Below the pieces are notes generated by a model, which saw only the letters and a list, made by a program, of their open reading frames with translations, did not search any database and was not told where the DNA came from. A stretch of DNA of 33,063 nt from an uncultured Lachnospiraceae bacterium. GTDB taxonomy: Bacteria > Bacillota > Clostridia > Lachnospirales > Lachnospiraceae. The translations under genes were made by a program, and so were the position numbers. This document shows, one piece after another, positions 6,861 through 14,543 of the stretch. The stretch spans positions 1-33,063 of the forward strand of contig CACZTL010000003.1 of assembly GCA_902784165.1 (NCBI GenBank), written 5' to 3'. How positions within the stretch are numbered: the first letter of the stretch is position 1; each line of letters begins with the position of its first letter.

Positions 6861-8033
6861 TCACCCCGTTGCCTTCACAAACAACCGGTCGGCAGTTATC
6901 TCTGCTTCGATATCCGGCTCCCACAACTTTATAGCGTCTTTTATCCGATCAACATAAGAAGAGGGATCCTCCCTGTTTCCTTCAGGAATTACCACATCAA
7001 ATGAAATGATCTTAGACGGCTCTCTTTGTATTATCCTGAAATCATGGAGTCTGAGCTTCTTATCCATAGTATACAAAATACGTGACACCAAAGCTTTTAA
7101 GCGTAGTGTTTCTTTATCGTCACGCTCCACAGGATCCATATGTATAGTCACATCACAATCCGTAGCAGCTCTTATCTTATTTTCTGCCTTGTGTATAAGA
7201 TCGTGGGCAGCCATAATCCCCATATTGGCAGGAACCTCGGCATGAAGTGAAACATATCTTCTTCCCGGTCCGTAATCGTGAACCATAAGATCATGCACGC
7301 CTATGATATTTTCCTCGGAAAGAGCAAGTCGCGTGATTTCATCTGTAATTTCTTTTGAAGGCATATTCCCGAGTAACGGTGACATGGTTTCTTTGCATGA
7401 GATTATTCCCGACACTATTATAAAGGCCGCCACACCTGCACCTGCCCAACCGTCAATACTTACACCCGTAGCTGCCTCTATGATCATAGACACCAGAACC
7501 GCAGTCGTCGCGATACAGTCATTAAAGCTGTCTTGAGCCGTAGCTATAAGGGTCTCTGAAGAAATACGTTTTCCAACCCGGCGGTTATATCCCCACATCC
7601 ACAGCTTTATCCCTATGGAACAGATCAGTATCACAACTGCAGTTATCGTAAAAATCACAGGCTCGGGCTTTATAATCTTTTCAATCGATGACCTGAGAAG
7701 CGTCGCACCCACTATCATAATAACAAACGACACTATCTGCCCTGCTATATACTCCATCCTGCCGTGACCGTACGGATGCTCTTTATCTGCAGGTTTGCCT
7801 GCTATCTTAAACCCTGCAAGCGTTACAACCGACGAAGCCATGTCAGTAAGGTTGTTAAATGCATCAACCAGCACGGATATATGTCCGCCAAGTAAGCCTG
7901 CTATCATCTTTATTACAAATAAAACTATATTACAAAAAATACCGATCAGCCCGGAGCGAACGCCGATGCGGCCGCGCTCCTTGCTGTCGATATTTTTATT
8001 ATTTATAATTTCTTCCCTTATCGTTTCTGTCAT
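6861..8033 (-). CDS. Cation diffusion facilitator (CDF) family metal exporter
   Basis: 390 aa with six predicted membrane helices and a C-terminal cytoplasmic domain (from about residue 225) of the CDF dimerisation type. The transport site of helix 2 reads N60-x3-D64 and that of helix 5 reads D168-x3-D172. Zinc CDFs usually have a histidine in one of these positions, so this protein belongs with the iron/manganese-like or other non-zinc CDFs. The HPYGHGRMEY loop after helix 2 is characteristic of the family. Start ATG at 8031-8033 with a weak AGGG. It follows the second binding lipoprotein after about 100 bp and ends in a good terminator, so it may be co-transcribed with it. It probably protects the cytoplasm when metal uptake is high. 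Confidence 0.85.
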   Translation of the reverse strand: MTETIREEIINNKNIDSKERGRIGVRSGLIGIFCNIVLFVIKMIAGLLGGHISVLVDAFNNLTDMASSVVTLAGFKIAGKPADKEHPYGHGRMEYIAGQIVSFVIMIVGATLLRSSIEKIIKPEPVIFTITAVVILICSIGIKLWMWGYNRRVGKRISSETLIATAQDSFNDCIATTAVLVSMIIEAATGVSIDGWAGAGVAAFIIVSGIISCKETMSPLLGNMPSKEITDEITRLALSEENIIGVHDLMVHDYGPGRRYVSLHAEVPANMGIMAAHDLIHKAENKIRAATDCDVTIHMDPVERDDKETLRLKALVSRILYTMDKKLRLHDFRIIQREPSKIISFDVVIPEGNREDPSSYVDRIKDAIKLWEPDIEAEITADRLFVKATG

Positions 8034-8134
8034 AGCACATCATCCCTAATTATAAAATGACAGCACGCTCTCTCATGTAATACTCACATTTTATTACGGA
8101 ATATACAGGTAAGGGAAGAGTAATTTTTATTTTT

Positions 8135-9316
8135 TTACTTGTAATCATAGAACCATAATCCGGAGAATTCATACGGAAGGAATTTTTCGTACCACTCCTT
8201 AAGTGACGCTGTCGGATCAAGATCCTTAAATTCATCCGGGAAGCATACCTTTGCAAAGTACTCATAGCAGACACAGTCATATAACTCACGCCCTATACCA
8301 TGATGGATTACATGTATATCCTTATCCTGCACTGCGCTAAGCGAGTTCCAGCCCGAACGGTCAAAATAAGCTTCAATGAGCTTTTTTGTCTGGGCTTCAT
8401 CCGCTTCAAAGCCCATTCTTATGGAAGTAGGTTCACTCGGCCAGTAAGAACCTGTAAATACGATCTTGTCCGGATCAGCTTCTAACAGATATTCCGGATC
8501 TATCGCCGAGGCATTCTCTATAACTCCGTCACCTATACTGTTTGCTCCGGAATCATAGGCTATGCCGCCCCACATATAATTATTGCTGTAGGTATTGCCA
8601 AAATCAGCAGGGCCTCCCATACCTACTTCTATATACAGATCAGTACGATCCTCATTCTTTAATATTTCTTTTACTTTGGATTCGACATTATCTCTGTGCT
8701 CTGTATAGAAATCTATCATTTCCTGTGCGCGCTCTTCCTTTCCGAAAAGCTTACCCATAATCTGTGCGGATTTTATATGATTTTCCCTTGTTTCGTCATG
8801 ATAATCCGTATAAATTACCGGGATTCCTGCCGCTTCAAGCTTAGCCTGTATCTCCTGTGCGGACTCCTTTAAGCCTATAGGGAAGATAGCAGCATCTGCA
8901 CCGGTAGCTATAACACCTTCTGTATCAAAATCCTCACCCACATTTCCGATCACAGGGATGTTTGAAAGCTCCGGTATAGACTTAAGATAATTATTCCACA
9001 TATCCGCCCTATACTCTGCAAGACCATTATCCATTCCGGCTATATATTTATGAACATCCTTTCCCAACAGTCCTGACATAGTCATGAACGGCCCACCGGA
9101 ACCGCTCCACTGGATAATAACTTTTTCAAGAGGCTTGTCAAATGTGTAAGACTTCCCGTCTACATCTGTAATCTCTATCTTCCCTGAAGCAGTCGTGTCC
9201 GAACCACTACTGCCTCCGCCCGAATTACCGCAGGCGGCCATAGCTATGGCACCTGTGCCGATCACAGTGCACATTACCGGAATAGCTAAAAATCTTTTTA
9301 AAGTTTTTAACTTCAT
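8135..9316 (-). CDS. Substrate-binding lipoprotein 1 of a Fe-siderophore/cobalamin-type ABC importer (orphan)
   Basis: 393 aa. The N-terminus is a lipoprotein signal with the lipobox cysteine in IAMAACGNSG and a Gly/Ser linker, then a Peripla_BP_2-type (FecB/BtuF class) binding domain. It is clearly paralogous to the protein at 14544: both carry SGSGG.FMTMS.LLGKDV, HDETxENH, DPEYLLE.DPDKIVF.GSYWP and a C-terminal FYDYK or FYEY ending. Conserved candidate ligand residues include HVIHHGIGRE and the MGGPADFGN loop. The ATG at 9314-9316 follows AGGAGA. It has its own operator (9425-9443) but no permease or ATPase beside it, so it presumably shares the 13503/12698 machinery, perhaps delivering a different form of the ligand. 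Confidence 0.85.
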   Translation of the reverse strand: MKLKTLKRFLAIPVMCTVIGTGAIAMAACGNSGGGSSGSDTTASGKIEITDVDGKSYTFDKPLEKVIIQWSGSGGPFMTMSGLLGKDVHKYIAGMDNGLAEYRADMWNNYLKSIPELSNIPVIGNVGEDFDTEGVIATGADAAIFPIGLKESAQEIQAKLEAAGIPVIYTDYHDETRENHIKSAQIMGKLFGKEERAQEMIDFYTEHRDNVESKVKEILKNEDRTDLYIEVGMGGPADFGNTYSNNYMWGGIAYDSGANSIGDGVIENASAIDPEYLLEADPDKIVFTGSYWPSEPTSIRMGFEADEAQTKKLIEAYFDRSGWNSLSAVQDKDIHVIHHGIGRELYDCVCYEYFAKVCFPDEFKDLDPTASLKEWYEKFLPYEFSGLWFYDYK

Positions 9317-9358
9317 GATTATCTTCTCCTATTAGCTTTTTTAAAATTTTTAAAAAAA

Positions 9359-9390
9359 TGTATGTCAGAATAGTCCCTTTTGACACACTG
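9359..9390. repeat. Degenerate relic of the dispersed palindrome
   Basis: TGTATGTCAGAATAGTCCC followed by TTTTGACACACTG keeps the outer arms and part of the core (TAGTCCC) but has lost about half of the centre. Confidence 0.55.
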
Positions 9391-9424
9391 CATTATTTAT
9401 ACTAAATAATAATTATAAATAAAA

Positions 9425-9443
9425 TAAGCCCCTGTGGGGGATA
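9425..9443 (-). promoter_or_regulatory. Operator upstream of binding lipoprotein 1
   Basis: TAAGCCCCTGTGGGGGATA is a copy of the shared palindrome. Two -10 candidates follow on the minus strand: TATAAT starting after 11 nt and TATAAA after 27 nt (plus-strand 9396-9401). Neither has the 23-nt spacing seen at the other three sites, so this promoter may be organised differently. Confidence 0.6.
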
Positions 9444-9493
9444 GATTACTTTAATCCTACAAGAGCTTTTCATTTTTTATTTTTAACCCCCTA

Positions 9494-9540
9494 TTGTGTC
9501 AAAACAGGGACTATCCCCGTTTGACACACTTTGACACACT
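9494..9540. repeat. Dispersed palindrome, short form with a duplicated arm end
   Basis: TTGTGTCAAAACAGGGACT, then ATCCCCGTTTGACACACT, followed by a second TTGACACACT. The extra arm end shows partial duplication. It lies between the deacylase stop codon and the promoter of lipoprotein 1 and may help terminate the seven-gene operon. Confidence 0.8.
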
Positions 9541-9559
9541 AAGAGGTATGCTTTTGTCG

Positions 9560-10519
9560 TTATTTTACTTTCGCATAGCATATCTCAAACCCGCCGGGCT
9601 CTATGGGCATCATGCCCATCATATAAAGCGCTATGCCGTCAAACTCGGCATATGTTGTCTCCAGCACATTTCCGAAGAAATCTCTCACCTCGCCTATGAC
9701 ATCACCTTTAAGGAACTCATTATTTATCCTGATCTTAGGGTGCCAGCAGGCAGGCTCCTTTACATTTGTATTGACGTATGTAAGATCTACCACATCAACC
9801 GGTCTTATTATCGGCTGCTCCGCGTCGCCTTTAAGCAGTCCCAAGTGACAAAGGACATTTTTAACATCCCTTTTATAGAGCCTGACGTCAGCATCCGACA
9901 GGAGATTACTGTGCCCCCTCTCGATGAGGATACCGGGTATTCCCTGCATCCCACCGTAATTATATGCACCGGTTGTCGCAACAGACTTGACCATATAAGG
10001 TACATTTATCAGCTCGGCAGCCGCCTTTGCCTGTGCACAAACATCTTCATCACATACGCCTGTATAATAGACATGCGGCGTGATCCAGTCAGAAAAGCAC
10101 CCATGCATGTCTATGTGAAAATCCGCCTTGCTCATGAACTTATCCCAAAGAGTCCAGGCAATCTTATCGGTAAGCGTACCGTCTTTATCCGGCGGAAAAA
10201 CCCTGTTTAAGTTTTTCCCGTCGGCAGGCGTTATATTTTCCTCTCTCGCCCTGAAGGTGCTCACGCTCACGGGATGTATGATCATCACCTGACCGCTTAT
10301 GTCGTCAGGCTGCATGCTTTCTGCTATTTCTATCGCCGCATGAATGCCTTCGTACTCGCCTCCGTGAATACCTGAGGTTATAAGCACGGTCTTGCCTTCA
10401 TTTTCACCGTTTATAAATGTAACGGGCATAAACTCATCGGTGCCGTCAACCTTTATATACTCCTGCAGCTTGCTTCCCGGCTTAACCGAAACACCTGCTA
10501 TTTCCCAATTTCCTTTCAT
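9560..10519 (-). CDS. M14-type zinc deacylase/carboxypeptidase (succinylglutamate desuccinylase/aspartoacylase family)
   Basis: 319 aa. Zinc ligands are seen as H52-x2-E55 in GIHGGEYEG and H139 in DMHG; NLNR (about residue 103) gives a substrate-binding arginine, and E200 in ILIERG is the likely catalytic glutamate. The family removes acyl groups from amino acids or trims small amide substrates. As the last gene of the operon that encodes two methyltransferases and an importer, it may hydrolyse an amide bond in the imported or exported ligand, for example to release metal. The ATG at 10517-10519 is the only reasonable start, but the nearest ribosome site (AAAGGAG) is about 15 nt away, unusually far; translation may be weak or coupled. 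Confidence 0.8.
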   Translation of the reverse strand: MKGNWEIAGVSVKPGSKLQEYIKVDGTDEFMPVTFINGENEGKTVLITSGIHGGEYEGIHAAIEIAESMQPDDISGQVMIIHPVSVSTFRAREENITPADGKNLNRVFPPDKDGTLTDKIAWTLWDKFMSKADFHIDMHGCFSDWITPHVYYTGVCDEDVCAQAKAAAELINVPYMVKSVATTGAYNYGGMQGIPGILIERGHSNLLSDADVRLYKRDVKNVLCHLGLLKGDAEQPIIRPVDVVDLTYVNTNVKEPACWHPKIRINNEFLKGDVIGEVRDFFGNVLETTYAEFDGIALYMMGMMPIEPGGFEICYAKVK

Positions 10520-10538
10520 ATCGAATTCTTTTCACTCC

Positions 10539-10549
10539 TTTGACACACT
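10539..10549. repeat. Single arm end of the dispersed palindrome
   Basis: TTTGACACACT alone lies in the short gap between two genes of the operon. It also contributes the AAAGGAG upstream of the deacylase gene. It is either a relic or chance. Confidence 0.4.
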
Positions 10550-10565
10550 TCATCCGGTATACCCT

Positions 10566-11555
10566 TTATACTACAACATCACCCAACTTTGCTTCAGTAA
10601 TAAGCGTTCCGTCTACGGACACAACCGGCGGCTGCTTGCACAGCCAAAGGCAATCAGCCGGCTCTACCATGATCTTACCGTCCGGCGTAACAGTCTCATC
10701 GGCTGAAATTCCGTAACGCTTCTTAAGTTCCTCCAGCAACTCACCTGCACCGTTACGCTCACAAGAGCCCGCCATACAGACACGTATCACATGATCTGCC
10801 TTTTTGATTCCTTTAACCATAAACATAGGCGTAGCACCGTAAAGAAGCTCGTCCTGTTCATTATAAACCCTGTTACTGATTGAGGGAACTGCCTCTACAT
10901 CTTTAAGTCCCATATCTTCAAACTTCTTTTTGTCCCAGTCAGGGCGCTCTACATTTGACAAAGGAAGTTCTTTGGGGTCGATGTGATCATGGCTGTCCCT
11001 GGTATCCGAATCATGATCCCGCAATTCTCCGTATTTCTCTACATATTCATCATGACGCCTCTTAACCTCTGCGGCAAGCTCTTCGTCAAACAAAGTCTTA
11101 TACCATGTAGAATCAAAGACAAGAAGCACACCGTCTTTTTTCAACAGCCTCATCCATTCTGCATAAACCTTGTCGGGCTCTGATAAGTTCCAAGTCACAT
11201 TTCTGCTGAGTATAAGGTCAAATGTATTATCCGGAAAATCTATATTCTCAAGATCCATTATCTTAAACTCCGGATCAACCTTCATGGCGACTGCGTTTTC
11301 GCGTGCTTTTTCAAGCATTCCTTCTGCCTGGTCTATACCGGTTACCTTGTTTCCGTTTTTACTCAGGATCACGGAAAAAAATCCCGGACCGCAGCCGCAG
11401 TCAAGTATGCGTAAACCTTCTTTCTTTTCACACTGTTCCATGATAAGCTCATACCACCAGTCCGCCTTAAAGCCTGAAAGCTCCTGTTTTATATACCAGT
11501 CATAATCCTCAGCACCGTTTGACCAGTGCTTTGCTCTCTCCTCTTTTGTAAGCAT
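10566..11555 (-). CDS. SAM-dependent methyltransferase B fused to a thioredoxin-like [2Fe-2S] ferredoxin
   Basis: 329 aa in two domains. Residues 1-250 are a class I methyltransferase: motif I ILDCGCGPGFF (50-60), VTGIDQ, then LILSRNVTWNLSEP (115-127) as in its two paralogues. Residues 255-329 have cysteines C260-x4-C265-x36-C302-x3-C306, the pattern of thioredoxin-like [2Fe-2S] ferredoxins (NuoE/Shethna type), in VCMAGSC and DCLWLC. The fusion suggests a methyl transfer tied to redox state, or a protein that hands a cluster or electrons to a partner. The stretch 180-195 is rich in His and Asp and might bind metal. The ATG at 11553-11555 follows AGGAGG at 7 nt and the preceding 73-aa gene ends 14 nt upstream, so translation is probably coupled. 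Confidence 0.85.
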   Translation of the reverse strand: MLTKEERAKHWSNGAEDYDWYIKQELSGFKADWWYELIMEQCEKKEGLRILDCGCGPGFFSVILSKNGNKVTGIDQAEGMLEKARENAVAMKVDPEFKIMDLENIDFPDNTFDLILSRNVTWNLSEPDKVYAEWMRLLKKDGVLLVFDSTWYKTLFDEELAAEVKRRHDEYVEKYGELRDHDSDTRDSHDHIDPKELPLSNVERPDWDKKKFEDMGLKDVEAVPSISNRVYNEQDELLYGATPMFMVKGIKKADHVIRVCMAGSCERNGAGELLEELKKRYGISADETVTPDGKIMVEPADCLWLCKQPPVVSVDGTLITEAKLGDVVV

Positions 11556-11569
11556 AGATATCCTCCTGA

Positions 11570-11791
11570 TCAATATCGGTTTATACCCTTAAGATATTCT
11601 ACCGCCGCATCATATACTCTTTCAGATGCCTCAGGTATGGTAGGTTTTCTTATTATACGCATCAGCGCCTGTATTACGGCCTCACCCGGCGGATTTCCAA
11701 GCCCTGCAAGTTCATCATTTATAAGACTGATCTTTTTTGCTTCATCTTCCTGATCCGGTTTCAACGCATCAAGCATTTCTTCTTCTGTCAT
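11570..11791 (-). CDS. Small 73-aa protein of the methyltransferase operon
   Basis: 73 aa, acidic N-terminal half and basic centre, predicted largely helical, no cysteine and no membrane segment. The ATG at 11789-11791 follows AGGAGG at 8 nt, a strong signal, and the gene is tightly packed between the two methyltransferase genes (gaps of 53 and 14 bp), so I take it as real. I do not recognise a family. Position suggests a small subunit or partner of one of the methyltransferases. Confidence 0.7.
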   Translation of the reverse strand: MTEEEMLDALKPDQEDEAKKISLINDELAGLGNPPGEAVIQALMRIIRKPTIPEASERVYDAAVEYLKGINRY

Positions 11792-11844
11792 GAGATAACC
11801 TCCTCGTTATTCTTCACTGACTGCAAATATAACATATTACTGTG

Positions 11845-12651
11845 TTATTTAATACCCTTGACACAGAATATCCTTGTATCCGGCGCCCCCTCAGGCATCA
11901 TCATTCTTTCGTCACCGCCATTCATATTTTTCATCATTTCACGCAGCTTCGGAAAAAGCTTGCCGTATATATCGGTCTGCGCACTTACCTTTGAAAAACC
12001 ATGCTCAAGCATCTGCGTAAGATCCCATCCGGGACGTCTTTCTTTTGATATATCCAGTTCTTTTGTTATATCGTTTCGCTCACGGATCATATCCGGACGC
12101 GTTCCTATCAGTTCTTTACCGTCCCTGCCCCACTTTTCATTCTGCTTATCGGTCCATCCGGTCTCATCGGCAACCTTGAATACATAACCGTAGTTAGCGT
12201 CTATGTTCAATACAACGCCGCCGGGCTTAAGTATCCTGAACCACTCACTGTAGACCTTTTCGGGGTGGGGAACTGTCCACGTCATATTTCGTGATATGAT
12301 AAAGTCAAATGTTTCATCCTCAAAGCTCATATCCTGCGCATCCATTTGCAGAAACTCTATAGGCGGGTAGCGCAGCTTTTCGGCGTTAGCCTTTGCTTCG
12401 GCCACCATCTCTTCAGAGTAATCCACACCTGTAGTATCGCAGCCGAGATCTGCAAGTAAAAATGCAAAAAACCCGGCTCCAGTTGCACAATCAAGTGCTT
12501 TCAGCGGTCTGCCGTCCGTTTCCGGCAGATTAGCTTTTATAAAGTCACTCCACACGTTTCTAGTCGGTCCGGCTAAGTCGATTATACGGAATTCACTAAA
12601 CTCACCCGCTCTTTTCGACCAGTATGCGCCAACTCTTTCCTGTATATCCAT
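11845..12651 (-). CDS. SAM-dependent methyltransferase C
   Basis: 268 aa, class I fold. Motif I reads ALDCATGAGFFA, motif II TTGVDYS, and then FIISRNMTWTVPHPEKVY and GGVVLNIDANYGY. It shares the RN.TW element with paralogues A and B but is more diverged and has an extra segment near the C-terminus (KNMNGGDERMMMPEG). Start ATG at 12649-12651 with AAGGGTGG upstream. It follows the ATPase gene by 46 bp in the same operon. Linkage of such methyltransferases with a FecBCD-type importer suggests that the imported or exported ligand is methylated; the acceptor is unknown. Confidence 0.8.
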   Translation of the reverse strand: MDIQERVGAYWSKRAGEFSEFRIIDLAGPTRNVWSDFIKANLPETDGRPLKALDCATGAGFFAFLLADLGCDTTGVDYSEEMVAEAKANAEKLRYPPIEFLQMDAQDMSFEDETFDFIISRNMTWTVPHPEKVYSEWFRILKPGGVVLNIDANYGYVFKVADETGWTDKQNEKWGRDGKELIGTRPDMIRERNDITKELDISKERRPGWDLTQMLEHGFSKVSAQTDIYGKLFPKLREMMKNMNGGDERMMMPEGAPDTRIFCVKGIK

Positions 12652-12697
12652 GATTCACCACCCTTGTAATTATTCTTAAATTGATAATATTTAAGCA

Positions 12698-13492
12698 TCA
12701 CGCAATAGATCTTTTTTCTTGCTTATTATCTGTAGATGACAGTGCAATAAGATGCACATCCTTGTTCGAGTCAATATACACCTCAGAATCCACCCTGTAT
12801 ACATCCTCAAGCATCTTGGGCGTAAAAACTTCTCTTGGCGGACCTTCGGCATACACCTTATTATCGTTAATGATCACAAGCTTATCAGCATATTTCGCAG
12901 CCATATCCAGATGATGCAATGTAAGTAAGGTTGTGTAATCGTTTTTATAAGTTTCCTGCTTTAGAAAATCCAGTAAATGAAACTGCTTATTGAGATCAAG
13001 AGCGCTTGTAGGCTCATCCATAACCAATAGTTTAGGATTTTTAACAAGTGCCTGCGCTATAAACACGAGCTGTCTCTGCCCGCCTGAAAGCTCTGAAATA
13101 CCGCGCTGCGAAAACTGATCTATACCCATGAGTCTGAGGATATTCTCAACACTTGCAGTATCTTCCTCACCTACCCTAAATCCCAGCCTTGTAAGACGAC
13201 CTAAAAGCACGACCTCAAATACGGTAAGAACCGCGTCACAGGCTAAATTCTGGTCAAGATAACTCATCATGTCATGATAATCCTCATGAGTAAATCCCGC
13301 TATATCTTTGTTCTCAAATGATACCTGACCCTCGTATTTATTAAGTCTGTTTATGCACTGAAGCATAGTGGTCTTGCCGCTTCCGTTTGCCCCGAGAATG
13401 ACCGTCATCTCACCGGGATTTGCGGTAAATGTAATATTGTCCAATATAGTTGTTTTTCCGTATGAAAATTTCAAATCTTGTACTTGCAGCAT
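12698..13492 (-). CDS. ABC importer ATPase (FecE/BtuD class)
   Basis: 264 aa. Walker A is GANGSGKTT, the signature LSGGQRQLVFIAQAL, Walker B LLVMDEPTSALD, and the switch histidine is in LLTLHHLD. It pairs with the permease upstream and the lipoproteins at 14544 and 8135 to make a type II importer for iron chelates, cobalamin or related molecules. The start is the ATG at 13490-13492 with GGAG upstream; the longer frame to 13543 overlaps the permease and has no ribosome site. The gap to the permease stop codon is 10 bp. Confidence 0.9.
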   Translation of the reverse strand: MLQVQDLKFSYGKTTILDNITFTANPGEMTVILGANGSGKTTMLQCINRLNKYEGQVSFENKDIAGFTHEDYHDMMSYLDQNLACDAVLTVFEVVLLGRLTRLGFRVGEEDTASVENILRLMGIDQFSQRGISELSGGQRQLVFIAQALVKNPKLLVMDEPTSALDLNKQFHLLDFLKQETYKNDYTTLLTLHHLDMAAKYADKLVIINDNKVYAEGPPREVFTPKMLEDVYRVDSEVYIDSNKDVHLIALSSTDNKQEKRSIA

Positions 13493-13502
13493 GACTACTC
13501 CG

Positions 13503-14522
13503 TTATTTCTTCTTAAGAAGCAATATAAGGTAGAAAGGCACACCGATAAGCGATGTGATTATTCCTATCGGGAATATCGCTCCTGACACCAGTATCTTAC
13601 TCACGCCTGAAGCAAGTGAAAGGATTATGGCTCCGCACACAGCTGACATCGGCATGAAAAATCTCTGATCCTCGCCAAGTATCATCCTCGCAATATGAGG
13701 ACCTACTATACCGATAAAACCTATAGTTCCCACAAAAGCTACTGCGGTGGCCGTAAGTATGGAGATCAGAATAAACATCTGCTTCCTGATCCTGTCCACA
13801 TTAACCCCCATACTCTTTGCTCTGTTATCACCGAGGCGCATAGCTGTAAGCTTCCACGCATTTACCATAAAAATGATGAAAACCACGGCAAATACGCCTC
13901 CGAGTATCGGTATATTTACCCAGTCAGCCTTTTGCAGACTTCCGAAGGTCCAAAATGTTATGTTCTGAAGTGTCTCGGCAGACGCCATATACTGAAGAAA
14001 TGACTGGAACGCCTGGAAGAAAAACACCATTCCTATACCGGCAAGAACCATAACCGACGGCGTAAACTGCCTGGCTTTACTGATCATGTATATCGCAAAA
14101 CAGGCCGCTATGGAAAATATAAATGCCACCGCCGGCACGAGAAACCTTCCGAGTATTACAAGGCTTCCGCCGCCGAGCACCATCACAAGAGACGCTCCCA
14201 CTCCGGCTCCGGCGCTGACACCAAGGGTGTAGGGCGACGCCAGTGGGTTGTTCAGTATAGTCTGCATAACCGCCCCGGCAACTCCGAGCGCAGCTCCGAC
14301 CAGCACACCCATAACAGAGATAGGCATACGCATATCCCATACTATAGCTCTTGTCTTAATGTCAGCGGCTCCCGGGTTAAATATAGTTGCAAACATATCT
14401 GCGGGAGTGGTTCCCGATGAACCCGTAAACATATTAAAGAAAAACGCCCCTATCATGATGATTAAAGCTATTATAAGTATTATCGTCTTTTTTCGGGTAA
14501 AAGACGCGTATTCGTTACTCAA
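13503..14522 (-). CDS. ABC importer permease (FecCD/BtuC family)
   Basis: 339 aa with about nine or ten predicted membrane helices and the family signatures AALGVAGAVMQTILNNPLAS, VGTIGFIGIVGPHIAR and GAIFPIGIITSLIGVPFF-like ending. The start is a TTG at 14520-14522; a purine-rich GGGGGG/AAGAGA stretch precedes it and there is no ATG before the first membrane helix. It lies 21 bp after the lipoprotein gene. It forms the membrane channel of the type II importer and is the only permease in the window that could serve both lipoproteins. Confidence 0.9.
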   Translation of the reverse strand: MSNEYASFTRKKTIILIIALIIMIGAFFFNMFTGSSGTTPADMFATIFNPGAADIKTRAIVWDMRMPISVMGVLVGAALGVAGAVMQTILNNPLASPYTLGVSAGAGVGASLVMVLGGGSLVILGRFLVPAVAFIFSIAACFAIYMISKARQFTPSVMVLAGIGMVFFFQAFQSFLQYMASAETLQNITFWTFGSLQKADWVNIPILGGVFAVVFIIFMVNAWKLTAMRLGDNRAKSMGVNVDRIRKQMFILISILTATAVAFVGTIGFIGIVGPHIARMILGEDQRFFMPMSAVCGAIILSLASGVSKILVSGAIFPIGIITSLIGVPFYLILLLKKK

Positions 14523-14543
14523 TCTCTTTTCCCCCCGAATTTA

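Noticed and set aside
9317..9559. A riboswitch (cobalamin or metal sensing) in the leaders of the transport genes
   Set aside because: I found no conserved box of the known cobalamin, NiCo or other riboswitch classes; the leaders hold repeats and the palindromic operator instead.
10566..11573. Start of methyltransferase B at 11573
   Set aside because: It would need a TTG overlapping the stop codon of the 73-aa gene; the ATG at 11553-11555 has AGGAGG at 7 nt.
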